Below are positions 1 through 9,633 of a stretch of DNA of 64,000 bases, in pieces. The notes under the pieces are model-generated. The model was not told the origin of the DNA. It saw nothing but the letters and a program-made list of their open reading frames with translations, and ran no database searches. This stretch comes from Trissonchulus latispiculum (Eukaryota > Nematoda > Enoplea > Enoplida > Ironidae): the NCBI GenBank assembly GCA_030248195.1, contig JASAND010021206.1:25401-89400 (forward strand). Reading direction: 5' to 3'. The position numbers were made by a program, and so were the translations under genes. Each line of letters begins with the position of its first letter. The first letter of the stretch is position 1.

Positions 1-208
1 TCCAGGCTGCAGAACTGGACAAGACCTGGAGTGGTCTTTTTGGCAGCTGGTCGATGCACCTATTCCAGCCCAACCGGCGTGTGCCTGCGGCCGGGTAAAG
101 GACGACGGAGTGAATATATTATGGTTCCTTGTGGCAGGCGCCCGCAGGCCCACCTGAAGAATTGATTCAAAATAGAAAGAAAAACATGTCATATACGTAT
201 AGACTCAC
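1..208 (-). other. intron, possible next exon of the AKAP10-like gene
   Basis: Downstream of the GTGAGT donor at 208-203 there is a plausible acceptor (CAATTCTTCAG, AG at 155-154). From 153 to the window edge one frame stays open for about 50 codons, but it is not the frame that the preceding phase-1 exon requires, and the required frame meets a stop after about 11 codons. So 153-1 may be an exon read through a different splice, or chance. No RGS similarity is visible in it. Confidence 0.2.
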
Positions 209-992
209 TATGATTTAAACTGGAGGACTCAAATCTGTCCTCATCCACAGGCTGAGTGGTGGCACAGGATAATTTGGAACAAGTACCATCCGTTAAACTG
301 TGCAAGCTTGAACGATCTTCCACCAACACACCACTATCCGTGCTAACACTGCAGCCATCAACGCAAACAGGAGACCCAGATAAGCTGCAGACCGATGACT
401 GATGCAATCCATTTCTGGTCCGGCCACCCATGGAAACACGAAAACTTTCGGCATCCAGCCAAAACTTAACCAAATGGCGCACACCTTTTCCTTCCATGAA
501 CTGCATAAAGTAACTGAGTGCTGAAGGATCTTGCAAAATTTCGAGCAAGTTTTTTGAAAGACGAGATTTCCGCTTCAGCAGGTAGGACTGAGTTGCGCTG
601 AGTCCTGAAAGTACGTGCACGAGAGACGGAAAAGAGAGTCAGTAGCCAATACAATTAATATATACACATGGTTACAGTGGCAGAACAAGCTTTAACCATG
701 AAATAAAATTTATAAAGAATTATATGCATTTAATAACATGTATATACGTATATGAATTAAAATATATAAATATGTATACTCTACTACCTGTACACCCAAC
801 TCACCGATATCAGTGTCATGTTGATTGAAGGCATTGTTAGCGTTAACCTGCGTGTCACAGGAAGAATTATTCCCGCACTCAACATGGGAATCTATTTTAA
901 ACGTCAACTGAGTTTCAAATGTTGATTCCGGAGTCAACAAAGCATCCTCGAGATTATTTGACATAATAACTGATTCAACCAAACTGTCTGAT
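209..992 (-). CDS. AKAP10-like: AKAP10 (D-AKAP2)-like RGS-domain protein, two internal exons, partial
   Basis: Two exons on the minus strand, 992-805 and 604-209. The first follows a TCTTCAG acceptor and ends before GTGAGT; the second follows TTTCAG and ends before GTGAGT. Joining them keeps the frame (phase 1, Gly codon split). The second exon encodes the start of an RGS domain: NLLEILQDPSALSYFMQFME, then HLVKFWLDAESF. This resembles the first RGS segment of animal AKAP10, where the same block precedes a Ser-rich insertion, as here. AKAP10 tethers protein kinase A and binds Rab GTPases through RGS domains; that role is family knowledge. The N-terminal exons, the rest of the RGS domains and the PKA-binding helix lie outside the window or are not identified. 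The 200-bp intron is AT-rich. This is the only host gene I support well. Confidence 0.75.
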
Positions 993-1075
993 CTGAAGAG
1001 CTAAAAAAGCATAACCGCAAATATGGCATTATTAGTCCAGGTATGTATATATAATTAATATAGATGTGTTCCCGG

Positions 1076-1404
1076 TTACTTATGTATGAGCTCTGGGTAT
1101 GTCTTCCGGTTACTTATGAGCTCTGGGTTTTCTCTAGGCCAAAAAAGTGGGGGGAGGAGTGGGGGCCAGGCGCGTAGCCAGGGGGAATGGGGGAATTCTC
1201 CCCGAAATTGTGTACCCCCCGGAATTTTTTCCATGGCACGTGTAAAACGATCATTTTTCAAAATTTTTTCGAGCCCTCAGGGGAAAAAAAGTGTCGGACC
1301 ATATAATGGTTTCTCAACCCAAAATGAGAACAAAAAGCAAGGGAGGTACCAAAAAAATTAAAAACATTGGGGTGGGCGGGGGGGGGGGGGGGGGGGGGGG
1401 GGGC
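1076..1404. repeat. G-rich MITE remnant ending in a 26-base G tract
   Basis: Contains GGCGCGTAGCCAGGGGGAAT and CCCCCCGGAATTTTTTCC, the style of ends seen in the G/C-tract MITEs elsewhere in the window, and a pure run of G at about 1378-1403. A short direct duplication (TTACTTATG...AGCTCTGGGT) lies at 1076-1130. No coding potential is believed. Probably a degraded non-autonomous DNA element. Confidence 0.45.
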
Positions 1405-1945
1405 AGGAGACCGGACCGGCGGAGGACGTGAGAACTATTTGGAGAAGTATGGGGGAATCTTGGGGGCGGTTTTTGGGGGTTTTTGGTGGTGTTTTTGGGG
1501 TTTTTTGTGATTTTTTGTGTTTTTTTGGTTTTTTCGGGTTTTGTCTGGTTTTTGTCTTTTTTTTGTCTTTTTTCAGTTTTTTTTCGGTTTTTTGTGGGTT
1601 TCTGTCATTTGGTTCTTTTTGGCTTTTTTGGGGTTTTCGGTTTTCTGGGTGGTTGGGTTGGTTTTGGTGGGGGTGTTTTGTGGGGGGTTTGTGCATTTTT
1701 GTGTGCTTTTTGAAAATTGGTGTGAATTTGGGGAAAATGGGTGATTTTGTATATACGTATATTGTGGTTTGGGTGTTTTTTGGGTGTTTGTGTTTTGCCT
1801 GTATTTGGGGTTTACTGGTTATCGTTGTGTTTTATTGTGTTTTACGGTTTTTGGGTTAAGTGGTTATACGCTATTCTGATTAAAAGATTATTAAATTTAT
1901 GTATATTTGTTTTGTTGGGGGCGTGGCGTCGCGGTATGTGATCCA
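1405..1945. repeat. strand-asymmetric G/T-only low-complexity tract
   Basis: From about 1440 to 1860 the plus strand is almost entirely G and T (runs such as TTTTTTGGGGTTTTTTGTG) with very few A or C. Open frames here translate to Phe/Gly/Val strings and are composition artefacts. It lies directly after the G26 tract. No tandem period is obvious. Confidence 0.7.
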
Positions 1946-2040
1946 TTATATTTTGAAAAACCTGGAAAAATTGGAAAAAATAGACAGGCAATTTTCATCT
2001 ATTACTACGTACTTACTTATATAAATATATATATATATAT

Positions 2041-2788
2041 ACAAGAACAAAAAGTGCTCCTTCGTCGCATGTAAAATACATATGAGTCTTCGTAGGCAGG
2101 TTGTACATAAGCAAAAACTAGCCTGTAAAATACATATGAGTTCCGTAGGGAGGTTGTAAATTAAGGAAAACAAGTTGCAACCGCTTAACATATGAGCCTG
2201 TCCTACAACGAGGCTCATATTGGCGTATGTCATAATACGAATAATTTGCAGATTTACTTTTATATAAATACATACTGCATAAAGCTTTTCATTACAAATT
2301 ATCCTTCATATATATAATGTTGATCAGTCATTATATATAGTGTGCATATGCTCAATACGGTACGCCATGAGGCGCTCTGACTCACAGCCAAGTGGGAACG
2401 CATTCTGCGTGTGTATAATGTGAAAGTGTTTCGAGAATGCATTAGAGGTGTGCCATAGTGTTTCAGGAAACAGGTTGCATGTACAGTTCAGCTTGAGCAG
2501 TCGTAGTTCACTTCAGTCCTGGGCCATGACGTCTATTCTTTTTTCCGTAATGTGGATGAAGCTGAGGTTCTTTAATGAGGCTTTAATGTGGAATGCACTG
2601 TGACGCCAATATGAGCCTCGTTGTAGGACAGGCTCATATGTTAAGCGGTTGCAACTTGTTTTCCTTAATTTACAACCTCCCTACGGAACTCATATGTATT
2701 TTACAGGCTAGTTTTTGCTTATGTACAACCTGCCTACGAAGACTCATATGTATTTTACATGCGACGAAGGAGCACTTTTTGTTCTTGT
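2041..2788. mobile_element. foldback element with 185-bp near-identical inverted arms
   Basis: Left arm 2041-2225 and right arm 2603-2788 are reverse complements with no mismatch that I noticed, around a 377-bp unrelated loop. Each arm contains repeated CATATGAG motifs spaced roughly 50-60 bp apart, which looks like subterminal transposase-binding repeats. The left arm is bordered by an (AT)n run. No transposase ORF lies in the loop. A diverged relative of the arm occurs at 63660-63860. Probably a non-autonomous TIR element. Confidence 0.75.
2226..2602. other. loop of the foldback element, no gene seen
   Basis: A 377-bp AT-rich spacer between the two arms. No ORF of note and no similarity to other parts of the window was recognised. 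Confidence 0.5.
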
Positions 2789-2867
2789 TTTCTATTATTT
2801 TATATATGTATGCTCATGAAGGTATGTATAGATATCTTTCAACGGTAGCAAGCAAGCCAACCACAGC

Positions 2868-3858
2868 ACTCCACAACCACTTTGAGCATGCAGTTCTATG
2901 ACAATGTTGCTCAGCTCGCTCAGGGCTTTCATTTGGTACCAAATTTGACCACTTTTGAAAAATTTCATTTTTGACCGAAAATCGCCAAGTCCCCAATCCA
3001 CCCCACCACAGCACTCTACAGCCACTTTGAGCATGCAGTTCTATGACAAAAGTTGCTCAGCTCGCTTAGGGCTTTCATTTGGTACCAAATTTGACCACTT
3101 TTGAAAAATTTCATTTTTGACCGAAAATCGCCTAAGTCCCCACCCCACCCCACCACAGCACTCTACAGCCACTTTGAGCATGCAGTTCTATGACAAAAGT
3201 TGCTCAGCTCGCTCAGGGCTTTCATTTGGTACCAAATTTGACCACTTTTGAAAAATTTCATTTTTGACCGAAAATCGCCTAAGTCCCCACCCCACCCCAC
3301 CACAGCACTCTACAGCCACTTTGAACATGCAGTTCTATGACAAAAGTTGCTCAGCTCGCTTAGGGCTTTCATTTGGTACCAGATTTGACCACTTTTGAAA
3401 AATTTCATTTTTGACCGAAAATCGCCTAAGTCCCCACCCCACCCCACCACAGCACTCTACAGCCACTTTGAACATGCAGTTCTATGACAAAAGTTGCTCA
3501 GCTCGCTTAGGGCTTTCATTTGGTACCAGATTTGACCACTTTTGAAAAATTTCATTTTTGACCGAAAATCGCCTAAGTCCCCACCCCACCCCACCACAGC
3601 ACTCTACAGCCACTTTGAACATGCAGTTCTATGACAAAAGTTGCTCAGCTCGCTTAGGGCTTTCATTTGGTACCAGATTTGACCACTTTTGAAAAATTTC
3701 ATTTTTGACCGAAAATCGCCTAAGTCCCCACCCCACCCCACCACAGCACTCTACAGCCACTTTGAACATGCAGTTCTATGACAAAAGTTGCTCAGCTCGC
3801 TTAGGGCTTTCATTTGGTACCAAATTTGACCACTTTTGAAAAATTTCATTTTTGACCC
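2868..3858. repeat. 147-bp tandem satellite, about seven copies
   Basis: The anchor CATGCAGTTCTATGACAA recurs at 2887, 3032, 3179, 3326, 3473, 3620 and 3767, giving a spacing of 145 then 147 bp each time. Monomers contain TTTGGTACCA and TTTGACCGAAAATCGCC. The middle copies are nearly identical. Single or double monomers of the same sequence, inverted, occur at 8290-8420, 11826-12170 and 62920-63160, always inside the composite element, so the array is an amplified piece of that element. Confidence 0.9.
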
Positions 3859-4265
3859 CATGACCTCCCACCGACCTGACCCTCCAGATGGCAAAGTGGA
3901 ACCAGCACAGCAAGATGGGTGGGTCAGACGGCAAAACGGATGCCAGGAATGAGCTGGGCGCACCAGAAAACCCCTATACACAATGTTTTGTCGGGCTATG
4001 TACAGTCCTATATGGTGTTCCCGGAAGTTGGTACCGACCGGACCCTCCAGACGGCAAAGTGGAACCAGCACAGCTAGATGGGTGGGTCAGACGGCAAAAC
4101 GGACACCGGGAATGAGCTGGGCGCACCAGAAAACCCCTATAGACAAAGTTTGGAGAGGCCAAGTAAAGCCTACTATGGACCTCCGGGAAGCGGTTACCGA
4201 CATGACCCCTCAGACGGTCAAGTGGAACCAGCCCAGCAACTTGGGTTACTCGGGCAGCAAAACTG
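3859..4265. repeat. ~163-bp repeat block of the composite element
   Basis: GAATGAGCTGGGCGCACCAG occurs at about 3948 and again near 4111, each flanked by CAGACGGCAAA and a pale third partial copy. The same repeats, inverted, are present three times at 11430-11790 and twice at 62700-62890. ORFs across this block (for example 3983-4471) are repeat translations, not genes. Confidence 0.75.
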
Positions 4266-4950
4266 ATAGCGGGAATCGATTCTCCGTCCCAAAAAACCTT
4301 TGTATGCAAAATTTGAGCCACCCATGTAGCAAAATAAGCGAAAAAATTAAGTTCAAAGTTCGACCCAAAATTCACCAACTTTGGCCGGCCAGTACCGAAA
4401 AATTACGCATGAAGACGGAAAATCATATAGCATTTGAACGACCCCGATATGTGTACTGTTTAACCATATAGTCAGTATTGCCCCATATATAGCCCAATCT
4501 GACTTATTAAGGCGCCTTTGAAGCATACTTTTTGGCCATTTTAGCGTTTTGGCCGACTTTGGCCCCCAGCCAAAAATTTTTTCCGGCCCTGGGAGGCATA
4601 AAAACTAGCTTATTTTCTTATTTTTGATTTGTACTACAAGAATATATATGGGTTTCATAGGCAAAAATTTTTCTATCTGTAGTTATTCAAGCTACAAAAC
4701 CCCCTTATGAGACATCAAAAGCGAGAAACCGGAAAAAAACATCACTCTCGTAAGCGATTTTTGGCATAACTTTTTAACGGAAAGTGGTACGGGGATGAAA
4801 CTTCGCACACATACTAAACTCGACACGTACAATTTTTTGCGCACATAATCTGCGCAGGAATCTGCGCAGCTTCTGCGCAGCCTTGTTTTACACGGTCATT
4901 CGACCATTTTCACTCATATTATAGGGGTCGCTACCGCGACCCCTATGATA

Positions 4951-5500
4951 TAATTCAAGAATTTCAAAGTAACGATAAAATTCCGAGCTGAAATTGCGGA
5001 CTGATGTAATTCAGCCCCGCTAATATCTATATAAAGAAGAAATTTGATTGAAACTCGATGCCGGGGGTCTGGGAGGCGGACTCCCCCAGAAGCTGAAAAT
5101 TTTTTGGAATTTTGGACACGAAAGAAATTTTTATGAACAATTTCTTACCGTTTTAACTGATTAATAAACGGAAATGAGAGAGCTAGCATTGTACGCGACG
5201 AACCGTTGTAAAGGAAGAAAATGTAAAGAAATAGTTTAAGAGAAATTGGCTTCAGCCGTTTATTTTTGACGATGAAGGAACGCTAACGCACAGTATAATA
5301 TGTATAAATACTTACAACCTAAAGCAAAAATATTTCAATAATTAATTAGTGGCTTTAGTGAAGAAGAATAAAACAAAGTAAGGTCCTTGCGACCTTGCCA
5401 TGACCGAAAAATATATAGTAAGGAAAGCGGGGGTCTGGGGGCGGCAGCCCCCAGCTAAAAGCTAGAGCTTTTTTTAAAATTTTAAGCACTTTGGAAATTT
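4951..5500. other. intergenic, two G/C hairpin ends of unidentified elements
   Basis: No gene. Two GC-rich hairpins stand out in AT-rich sequence: TCTGGGAGGCGGACTCCCCCAGA near 5079 in part, and CTGGGGGCGGCAGCCCCCAG near 5437. They resemble other GGGGTCTGGGGG motifs near 58790 and 60525 and may be element ends. Confidence 0.35.
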
Positions 5501-5599
5501 TTTAGAACATTTTGTGGTTAGCGGAAGCAAAATTTGACTGAGCATTTATGTGTGCATTTTTAAATTTGAGTGTGCATTTTGCAAAAAAAGTGTGCATAT

Positions 5600-5935
5600 G
5601 CACAATAATATGCACAAAAAACCCTGTTTCCAGAGATTTTCCAGACATTTTCCGGACATTTTCAAGACTTTTTCTAGGCTTTTTCCAGGTTTTTTCTGAA
5701 TCAATCTGGTTTATATACTTTCTAGAGATTTTCCGGACATTTTTCAGACATTTTCTTGGCTTTTTCCAGTGTTTTTCTGAATCGATCTGGTTTACTTTCC
5801 AGACATTTTCCGGACATTTTCCAGACTTTTCCAGCTTCTGTCCGGACATTTTCTAAACTTTTTCGAGACTTTTTATGAATCACATTGACTTGCTTTCCAG
5901 ACATTTTCCCGGGTTTTCTAAACATTTCTGCCAAT
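5600..5935. repeat. CCAGACATTTT short-unit repeat tract
   Basis: Dozens of imperfect 11-14 bp units of the type TTTTCCAGACATTTTCCGGA, with a longer duplicated sub-block around GAATC(A/G)ATCTGGTTTA (5700 and 5778). The same repeat type occurs in both orientations at 13255-13560. Both strands give long artefactual ORFs. Confidence 0.7.
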
Positions 5936-6424
5936 TTTTGGTTTTCCGGCCAAATTCACAAAAATGGTTCTTGATTGCTCAGAAGTCGTTCTCATAGCAA
6001 GTTTAAAAACGCCCTTTCACGTCCACGTGAACAATTCAAAATGGCATTTGGACTTCACAATTTTCGGTAGAAGGTAAAAACCTGTCTTTGGTGGAGAGCA
6101 TGTTTGGCTACGTAAAGCTAACGTGGCCAGAAAAGCACTCTGGAAGTAAGAGAAACGGGATATATAATACTGAAACAACGCTTATATATTTTATTTCATC
6201 GAATTTCGTAAGATTTATATAAACAATTAAACTGACAACTTTGACGAAATCTATCCAGTTGATTCTGCAAATTTTGATGTCCGACTTTCTCATTTATTGT
6301 TAGAACTTATCGCAAAAATAACGGCAGATATACGTATATGTACGTAGTCAGTGAAGCCGATTTTACCTGTTTCAAGCATAAAATCGATAATGAGTTATCG
6401 AGACCGAATCTCAGGGTATATATA
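5936..6424. other. intergenic, no feature recognised
   Basis: AT-rich unique-looking DNA. Short ORFs have no recognisable domain. Confidence 0.4.
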
Positions 6425-6780
6425 TTTTTACCGGGGGGGGGGGGCGGGGGGCCGACCACCAAAATTGACCTCTCCCCGAAAATGCCTTCCCCCCCCCCAA
6501 GAAATCGCCCTCTCCCGGGATTTTTGCTTCCCCCCCCTGGATTTTTTGGGAGCCCAAATGATTGCCACAAATAGGCAAAGTTTCATTGACAAAAAATTGG
6601 ACAGCTTCGCCGGAGATTATTTCGTAAAAAAAGGCTGTTTTTAGCTTATATAAATCCTGGCATTTTTGAAGACTTTTTGCTTCTCTACGTGCAAAATGCG
6701 CCAAAAATACCAATTTTTGGCTCATTTTTACAAAAAATCCCCCGAAAATTTCTTCCTCCCTTCGGGCGGGAAGCCCCCAA
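6425..6780. mobile_element. G/C-tract MITE (family with CTTCGCCGG core)
   Basis: Starts in a G tract (about 6433-6450), runs through CCCTCTCCC and CCCCCCCCAAG, contains CTTCGCCGGA and ends in CTTCGGGCGGGAAGCCCCC. The layout matches MITEs at 10100-10434, 58430-58780 and 61928-62299. Termini are not well defined in this copy. Confidence 0.45.
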
Positions 6781-6861
6781 AACCCTAAACCTGAATATTA
6801 CAAATGAAAGAACAAACGAAACTAAGATTGTCGCTACAGCACCTCCGACCCGAAAAATTCG

Positions 6862-6934
6862 GGCCCGAGGTGGGGATCGAACCCACAACCTTTGGCTGTC
6901 TAGGCCAACGCTCTACCGATTGAGCCACCCGGGC
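6862..6934 (-). tRNA. tRNA-Lys-like sequence, array copy 1
   Basis: 73 nt fold: acceptor GCCCGGG/CTCGGGC, D stem GCTC/GAGC, anticodon stem TTGGC/GCCAA, T stem GTGGG/CCCAC with TTCGATC loop. Acceptor, D and T arms resemble animal tRNA-Lys, but the anticodon loop CTAGACA gives AGA (Ser) with a pyrimidine at position 37 and a short variable loop. That combination is not a normal tRNA, so it is more likely a SINE head or pseudo-tRNA. A/B-box-like sequences are intact, so pol III transcription is possible. Confidence 0.55.
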
Positions 6935-7123
6935 ACAATCGAACCAAGCTTAAGTTGGAATTCGTTCCCAAACTGTAGTGACATTTTAGAAGACGCTTTC
7001 GCGCCAGCCCACACAGTCTGATGGGAGCAAACCTCGACCGTTTCACACCGTAATGGGCAAGACAAATGAAAGAACAAACGAAACTAAGATTGTCACTACA
7101 GCACCTCCGACCCGAAAAATTCG

Positions 7124-7196
7124 GGCCCGAGGTGGGGATCGAACCCACAACCTTTGGCTGTCTAGGCCAACGCTCTACCGATTGAGCCACCCGGGC
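7124..7196 (-). tRNA. tRNA-Lys-like sequence, array copy 2
   Basis: Same 73-nt fold and anticodon-loop sequence as the first array copy, one repeat period downstream. Same doubts about function. Confidence 0.55.
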
Positions 7197-7384
7197 ACAA
7201 TCGAACCAAGCTTAAGTTGGAATTCGTTCCCAAACTGTAGTGACATTTTAGAAGACGCTTTCGCGCCAGCCCACACAGTCTGATGGAAGCAAACCTCGAC
7301 CGTTTCAAACCGTAATGGGCAAGACAAATGAAAGAACAAACGAAACAAGATTGTCACTACAGCACCTCCGACCCGAAAAATTCG

Positions 7385-7457
7385 GGCCCGAGGTGGGGAT
7401 CGAACCCACAACCTTTGGCTGTCTAGGCCAACGCTCTACCGATTGAGCCACCCGGGC
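7385..7457 (-). tRNA. tRNA-Lys-like sequence, array copy 3
   Basis: Identical tRNA body to the other two complete copies. Its identity while the spacers vary slightly fits recent tandem duplication. Confidence 0.55.
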
Positions 7458-7646
7458 ACAATCGAACCAAGCTTAAGTTGGAATTCGTTCCCAAACTGTA
7501 GTGACATTTTAGAAGACGCTTTCGCGCCAGCCCACACAGTCTGATGGGAGCAAATCTCGACCGTTTCAAACCGTAATGGGCAAGACAAATGAAAGAACAA
7601 ACGAAACTAAGATTGTCACAACAGCACCTCCGACCCGAAAAATTCG

Positions 7647-7697
7647 GGCCCGAGGTGGGGATCGAACCCACAACCTTTGGCTGTCTAGGCCAACGCT
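7647..7697 (-). pseudogene. truncated fourth tRNA-like copy
   Basis: The 3' half of the tRNA body is present, then the sequence breaks off at CCAACGCT and continues as unrelated DNA (AGTTCAATTGTTC). This marks the end of the array. Confidence 0.75.
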
Positions 7698-8177
7698 AGT
7701 TCAATTGTTCAAAGTTCAATTGTTGCTTCTCCCTCCCCCAATATTGCTGGGCCGGGGGTCGGATGGAACCCCCCGGTGCGACCATGTGTTATATACAGTA
7801 CACCAATGGTATATACCTATGTATACGTAGACGGTTTAATCCAACAGGTTTTGGATGTTCGGAAAGTCAAAAAATTAGATAATTTTTGCTAAAAATGTTC
7901 ATTTTTGGAAACATTTTCTCAGTGCTGCAATTATTTACGCAACTTCCGAAACGTTTGTGCTACCCCCAATTTGTTGCTGGGCGTACCCTTCCTTTTTTAG
8001 CCAGAAGAACCCTCTCTACTTTTCATGTGATGGATTTTTTGTTTAGGTACGCGTGAATGGAATGTAAATCTGCTTGATTTTTTACTCGTCCGAATGCAAT
8101 TTGTGTTTTTTCGACTGAAAGGTGACTATCAAAAACCTTGTAAGTCGAAAATGCCGTATTGCTTACTTTCCTTCAAG
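7698..8177. other. intergenic, no feature recognised
   Basis: Unique-looking AT-rich DNA with a short GC patch at 7750-7785. No ORF or repeat could be supported. Confidence 0.4.
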
Positions 8178-8257
8178 AGAATTTGAGAATTGCTGCAGCT
8201 GGAAATATCGAAATGCTGGAGCTGGATCAACATCTGGATAACTCTTCTGGCTTCTGG
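8178..8257 (+). CDS. candidate small host exon, function unknown
   Basis: An open 80-bp stretch lies between an acceptor-like TTTCCTTCAAG and a good donor GTATGT. It reads NLRIAAAGNIEMLELDQHLD and then NSSGFW, which looks protein-like rather than repeat-derived and is not part of the neighbouring composite element. No family recognised. The neighbouring exons, if any, were not found. Confidence 0.25.
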
Positions 8258-8284
8258 GTATGTACTCTGTTGTTTCTATTTATT

Positions 8285-8554
8285 TGTACATATATACTTG
8301 GCGATTTTGGGCCAAAAATAAAATTTTTCAAAAGTGGTCAAATTTGGTATCAAATGAAAGCCCTAAGTGAGCTGAGCAACTTTTGTCATAGAACTGCATA
8401 CCCAAAGTGGCTATAGAGTGGCTATAGCCAAATAACGTCACGTGCCTATGAAACTTTTGTCTTTACTTCTTCAACCGGAATTAAAAAAATATAATATAGA
8501 CACAGCCAACACACACATATTATCCTCTTTTGTGCAGAGCATTTTTGTTACTTG

Positions 8555-8575
<21 letters not shown>
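8285..8575 (+). mobile_element. composite element remnant with one 147-bp monomer
   Basis: Contains one inverted satellite monomer (TCAAATTTGGTATCAAATGA ...) followed by the same end as copies 3 and 4: ACACATATTATC, GCAGAGCATTTTTGTTACTT, then an AT run. Blocks upstream of the monomer are missing. Confidence 0.65.
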
Positions 8576-8592
<17 letters not shown>

Positions 8593-8594
8593 GT
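8564..8594. repeat. (TA)n(TG)n microsatellite
   Basis: Alternating TA followed by about 13 TG units at the edge of the composite element. Confidence 0.85.
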
Positions 8595-8596
8595 CC

Positions 8597-8690
8597 AAGC
8601 AGGGGCGTATCCAGGGGGGTGGTCCAGGGGGTCCGGACCCACCCCTTTTTGAGCCCTGACCCCCCCCCTCATCTTCACTGGCAGGTGATC
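8597..8690. mobile_element. end of a DNA element, GGGGCGTATCCAGG terminus
   Basis: GGGGCGTATCCAGG followed by G-rich DNA and GGACCCACCCCTTTTT. The mirror-image end (GGACCCACCCCTTTTC, AAAATCCTGGATACGCC) is found at 10522-10556, and a further related end near 60540-60590. These look like one TIR element family, each locus a fragment. Confidence 0.45.
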
Positions 8691-8867
8691 ATTTTTCATT
8701 AAACTATTGAAAAGCAAATAAAAATAGAAATTCCGCGCCTGCGGCGCGATTAGTGTGTTCATTTACATTATTCTAAACTTAAATGTGTGTAAATCAAAAT
8801 TCAAACATTTATTGGAACAGGTTATTTCAAATCCAGAAATAGTGAGTCATAAACGTTTCTACTAGAG

Positions 8868-9203
8868 ATGCACCGGGGCCGCCAGTACCGGGGCCGGGAC
8901 CTCATCGTGGCCCCGGCTTGGCCCCGGTAACGGGGCCTGAAAATTGGGGGCCCAAATCGAAAACTTTCAAAAATTTTCTGGAAAATTTAAATTTTTGCAA
9001 TAATTTTTGATATACAAACGTTACTATCGTCGTTTTCATTCATATCGGCGGGAAAGCTTTGTAACAATTTTTGACTTTCGAAAATTCAAAATTTTGGTCA
9101 AAAAATGTCAAAAATTTACAAAATTTTGCTAATTTTTGGCCCCGGTCTGACCACCGGGGCCGGGGCCCGACTACCGGGGCCGGGGCCAGATCCTTGGTGC
9201 ATC
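8868..9203. mobile_element. GC-ended MITE, GATGCACC termini
   Basis: Starts GATGCACCGGGGCCG and ends CCTTGGTGCATC; inside each end are several copies of ACCGGGGCCGGGGCC-type motifs, and the middle is AT-rich. Inverted GATGCACC ends with GC-rich subterminal repeats suggest a hAT-type MITE. I could not identify an 8-bp target duplication, so family assignment is tentative. Confidence 0.55.
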
Positions 9204-9633
9204 CGAGATTCAGTCCAGGTTTTGTGGTCAAAAATACCGTCGTTTGTAGAAATGAATAATAATTTTGACGATCCAAAAAAATTTGGGTTTTTTCCCGCCG
9301 CGCTATATATATATATCCACAAAATTTCGCGAGTGCGTATACATACGTATATATATTTCCAACGTTTTCACCAGATTTTCGGATAGAAAAACTCTAAAAT
9401 GTCATTCGATTTTAGCAAAAATTTCTTAGTTTGCCATCAAAAAGTGTTAATTTTTTTGAATTTTCTTGTTTCTGCAAAACGAAAGAAATTTAAGATTTGA
9501 AGAACGATTTCATCTAAAAAGCAAAAACTTTCTTCAACTTCCACCCAAATGGTATTCTGTTATTCTGATTATTGTTAATACTCACTAATGTTACATGCAT
9601 ATTAGACACCATACATGCGCAAGGGGTGTACTG
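9204..9633. other. intergenic, no feature recognised
   Basis: AT-rich, mostly Phe/Asn/Lys translating frames. Nothing supportable. Confidence 0.4.

Larger units (their letters stand above)
2850..4950 (-). mobile_element. composite hairpin-ended element carrying tandem repeats (copy 1)
   Basis: Read on the minus strand it has the same block order as copies at 10742 and 61689: a terminal hairpin (ATAGGGGTCGC, 4-nt loop, GCGACCCCTAT, at 4921-4946), a unique part with TGCGCAG motifs, a ~163-bp repeat block and a 147-bp repeat block. No ORF is conserved between copies. Hairpin near one end plus central minisatellites is the architecture of Helentron-type non-autonomous elements (HINE/DINE); the hairpin lacks a CTRR end, so a canonical Helitron is not supported. 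Confidence 0.55.
6783..7697. repeat. 262-bp tandem array of a tRNA-containing unit, about 3.5 copies
   Basis: The string GTCTAGGCCAACGCT recurs at 6898, 7160, 7421 and 7683, spacing 261-262 bp. Each unit carries a tRNA-like sequence on the minus strand, a trailer (TTCGGGTCGGAGGTGCTGTA in part) and a leader containing GGAATTCGTTCCCAAACTGT. Units differ by only a few bases. A related single unit is at 59040-59290 on the other strand. This is a tRNA-derived SINE-like unit that has been tandemly amplified. Confidence 0.85.

Noticed and set aside
1428..1859. 143-codon ORF rich in Phe/Gly/Val that looks like a membrane protein
   Set aside because: It is a translation of the G/T-only tract, present in all three frames with the same composition; no codon structure or domain.
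2868..3858. CRISPR-like regular repeat array
   Set aside because: Units are contiguous 147-bp monomers without unique spacers, in a eukaryotic transposon context.
3983..4471. 162-codon ORF with repeated GMSWAHQKTP-type blocks
   Set aside because: It follows the 163-bp repeats of the composite element and is not preserved in other copies.
6862..7457. Cluster of functional tRNA-Ser(AGA) genes
   Set aside because: Serine tRNAs need a long variable arm, which is absent; the body resembles tRNA-Lys, and position 37 is a pyrimidine. Kept as tRNA-like.
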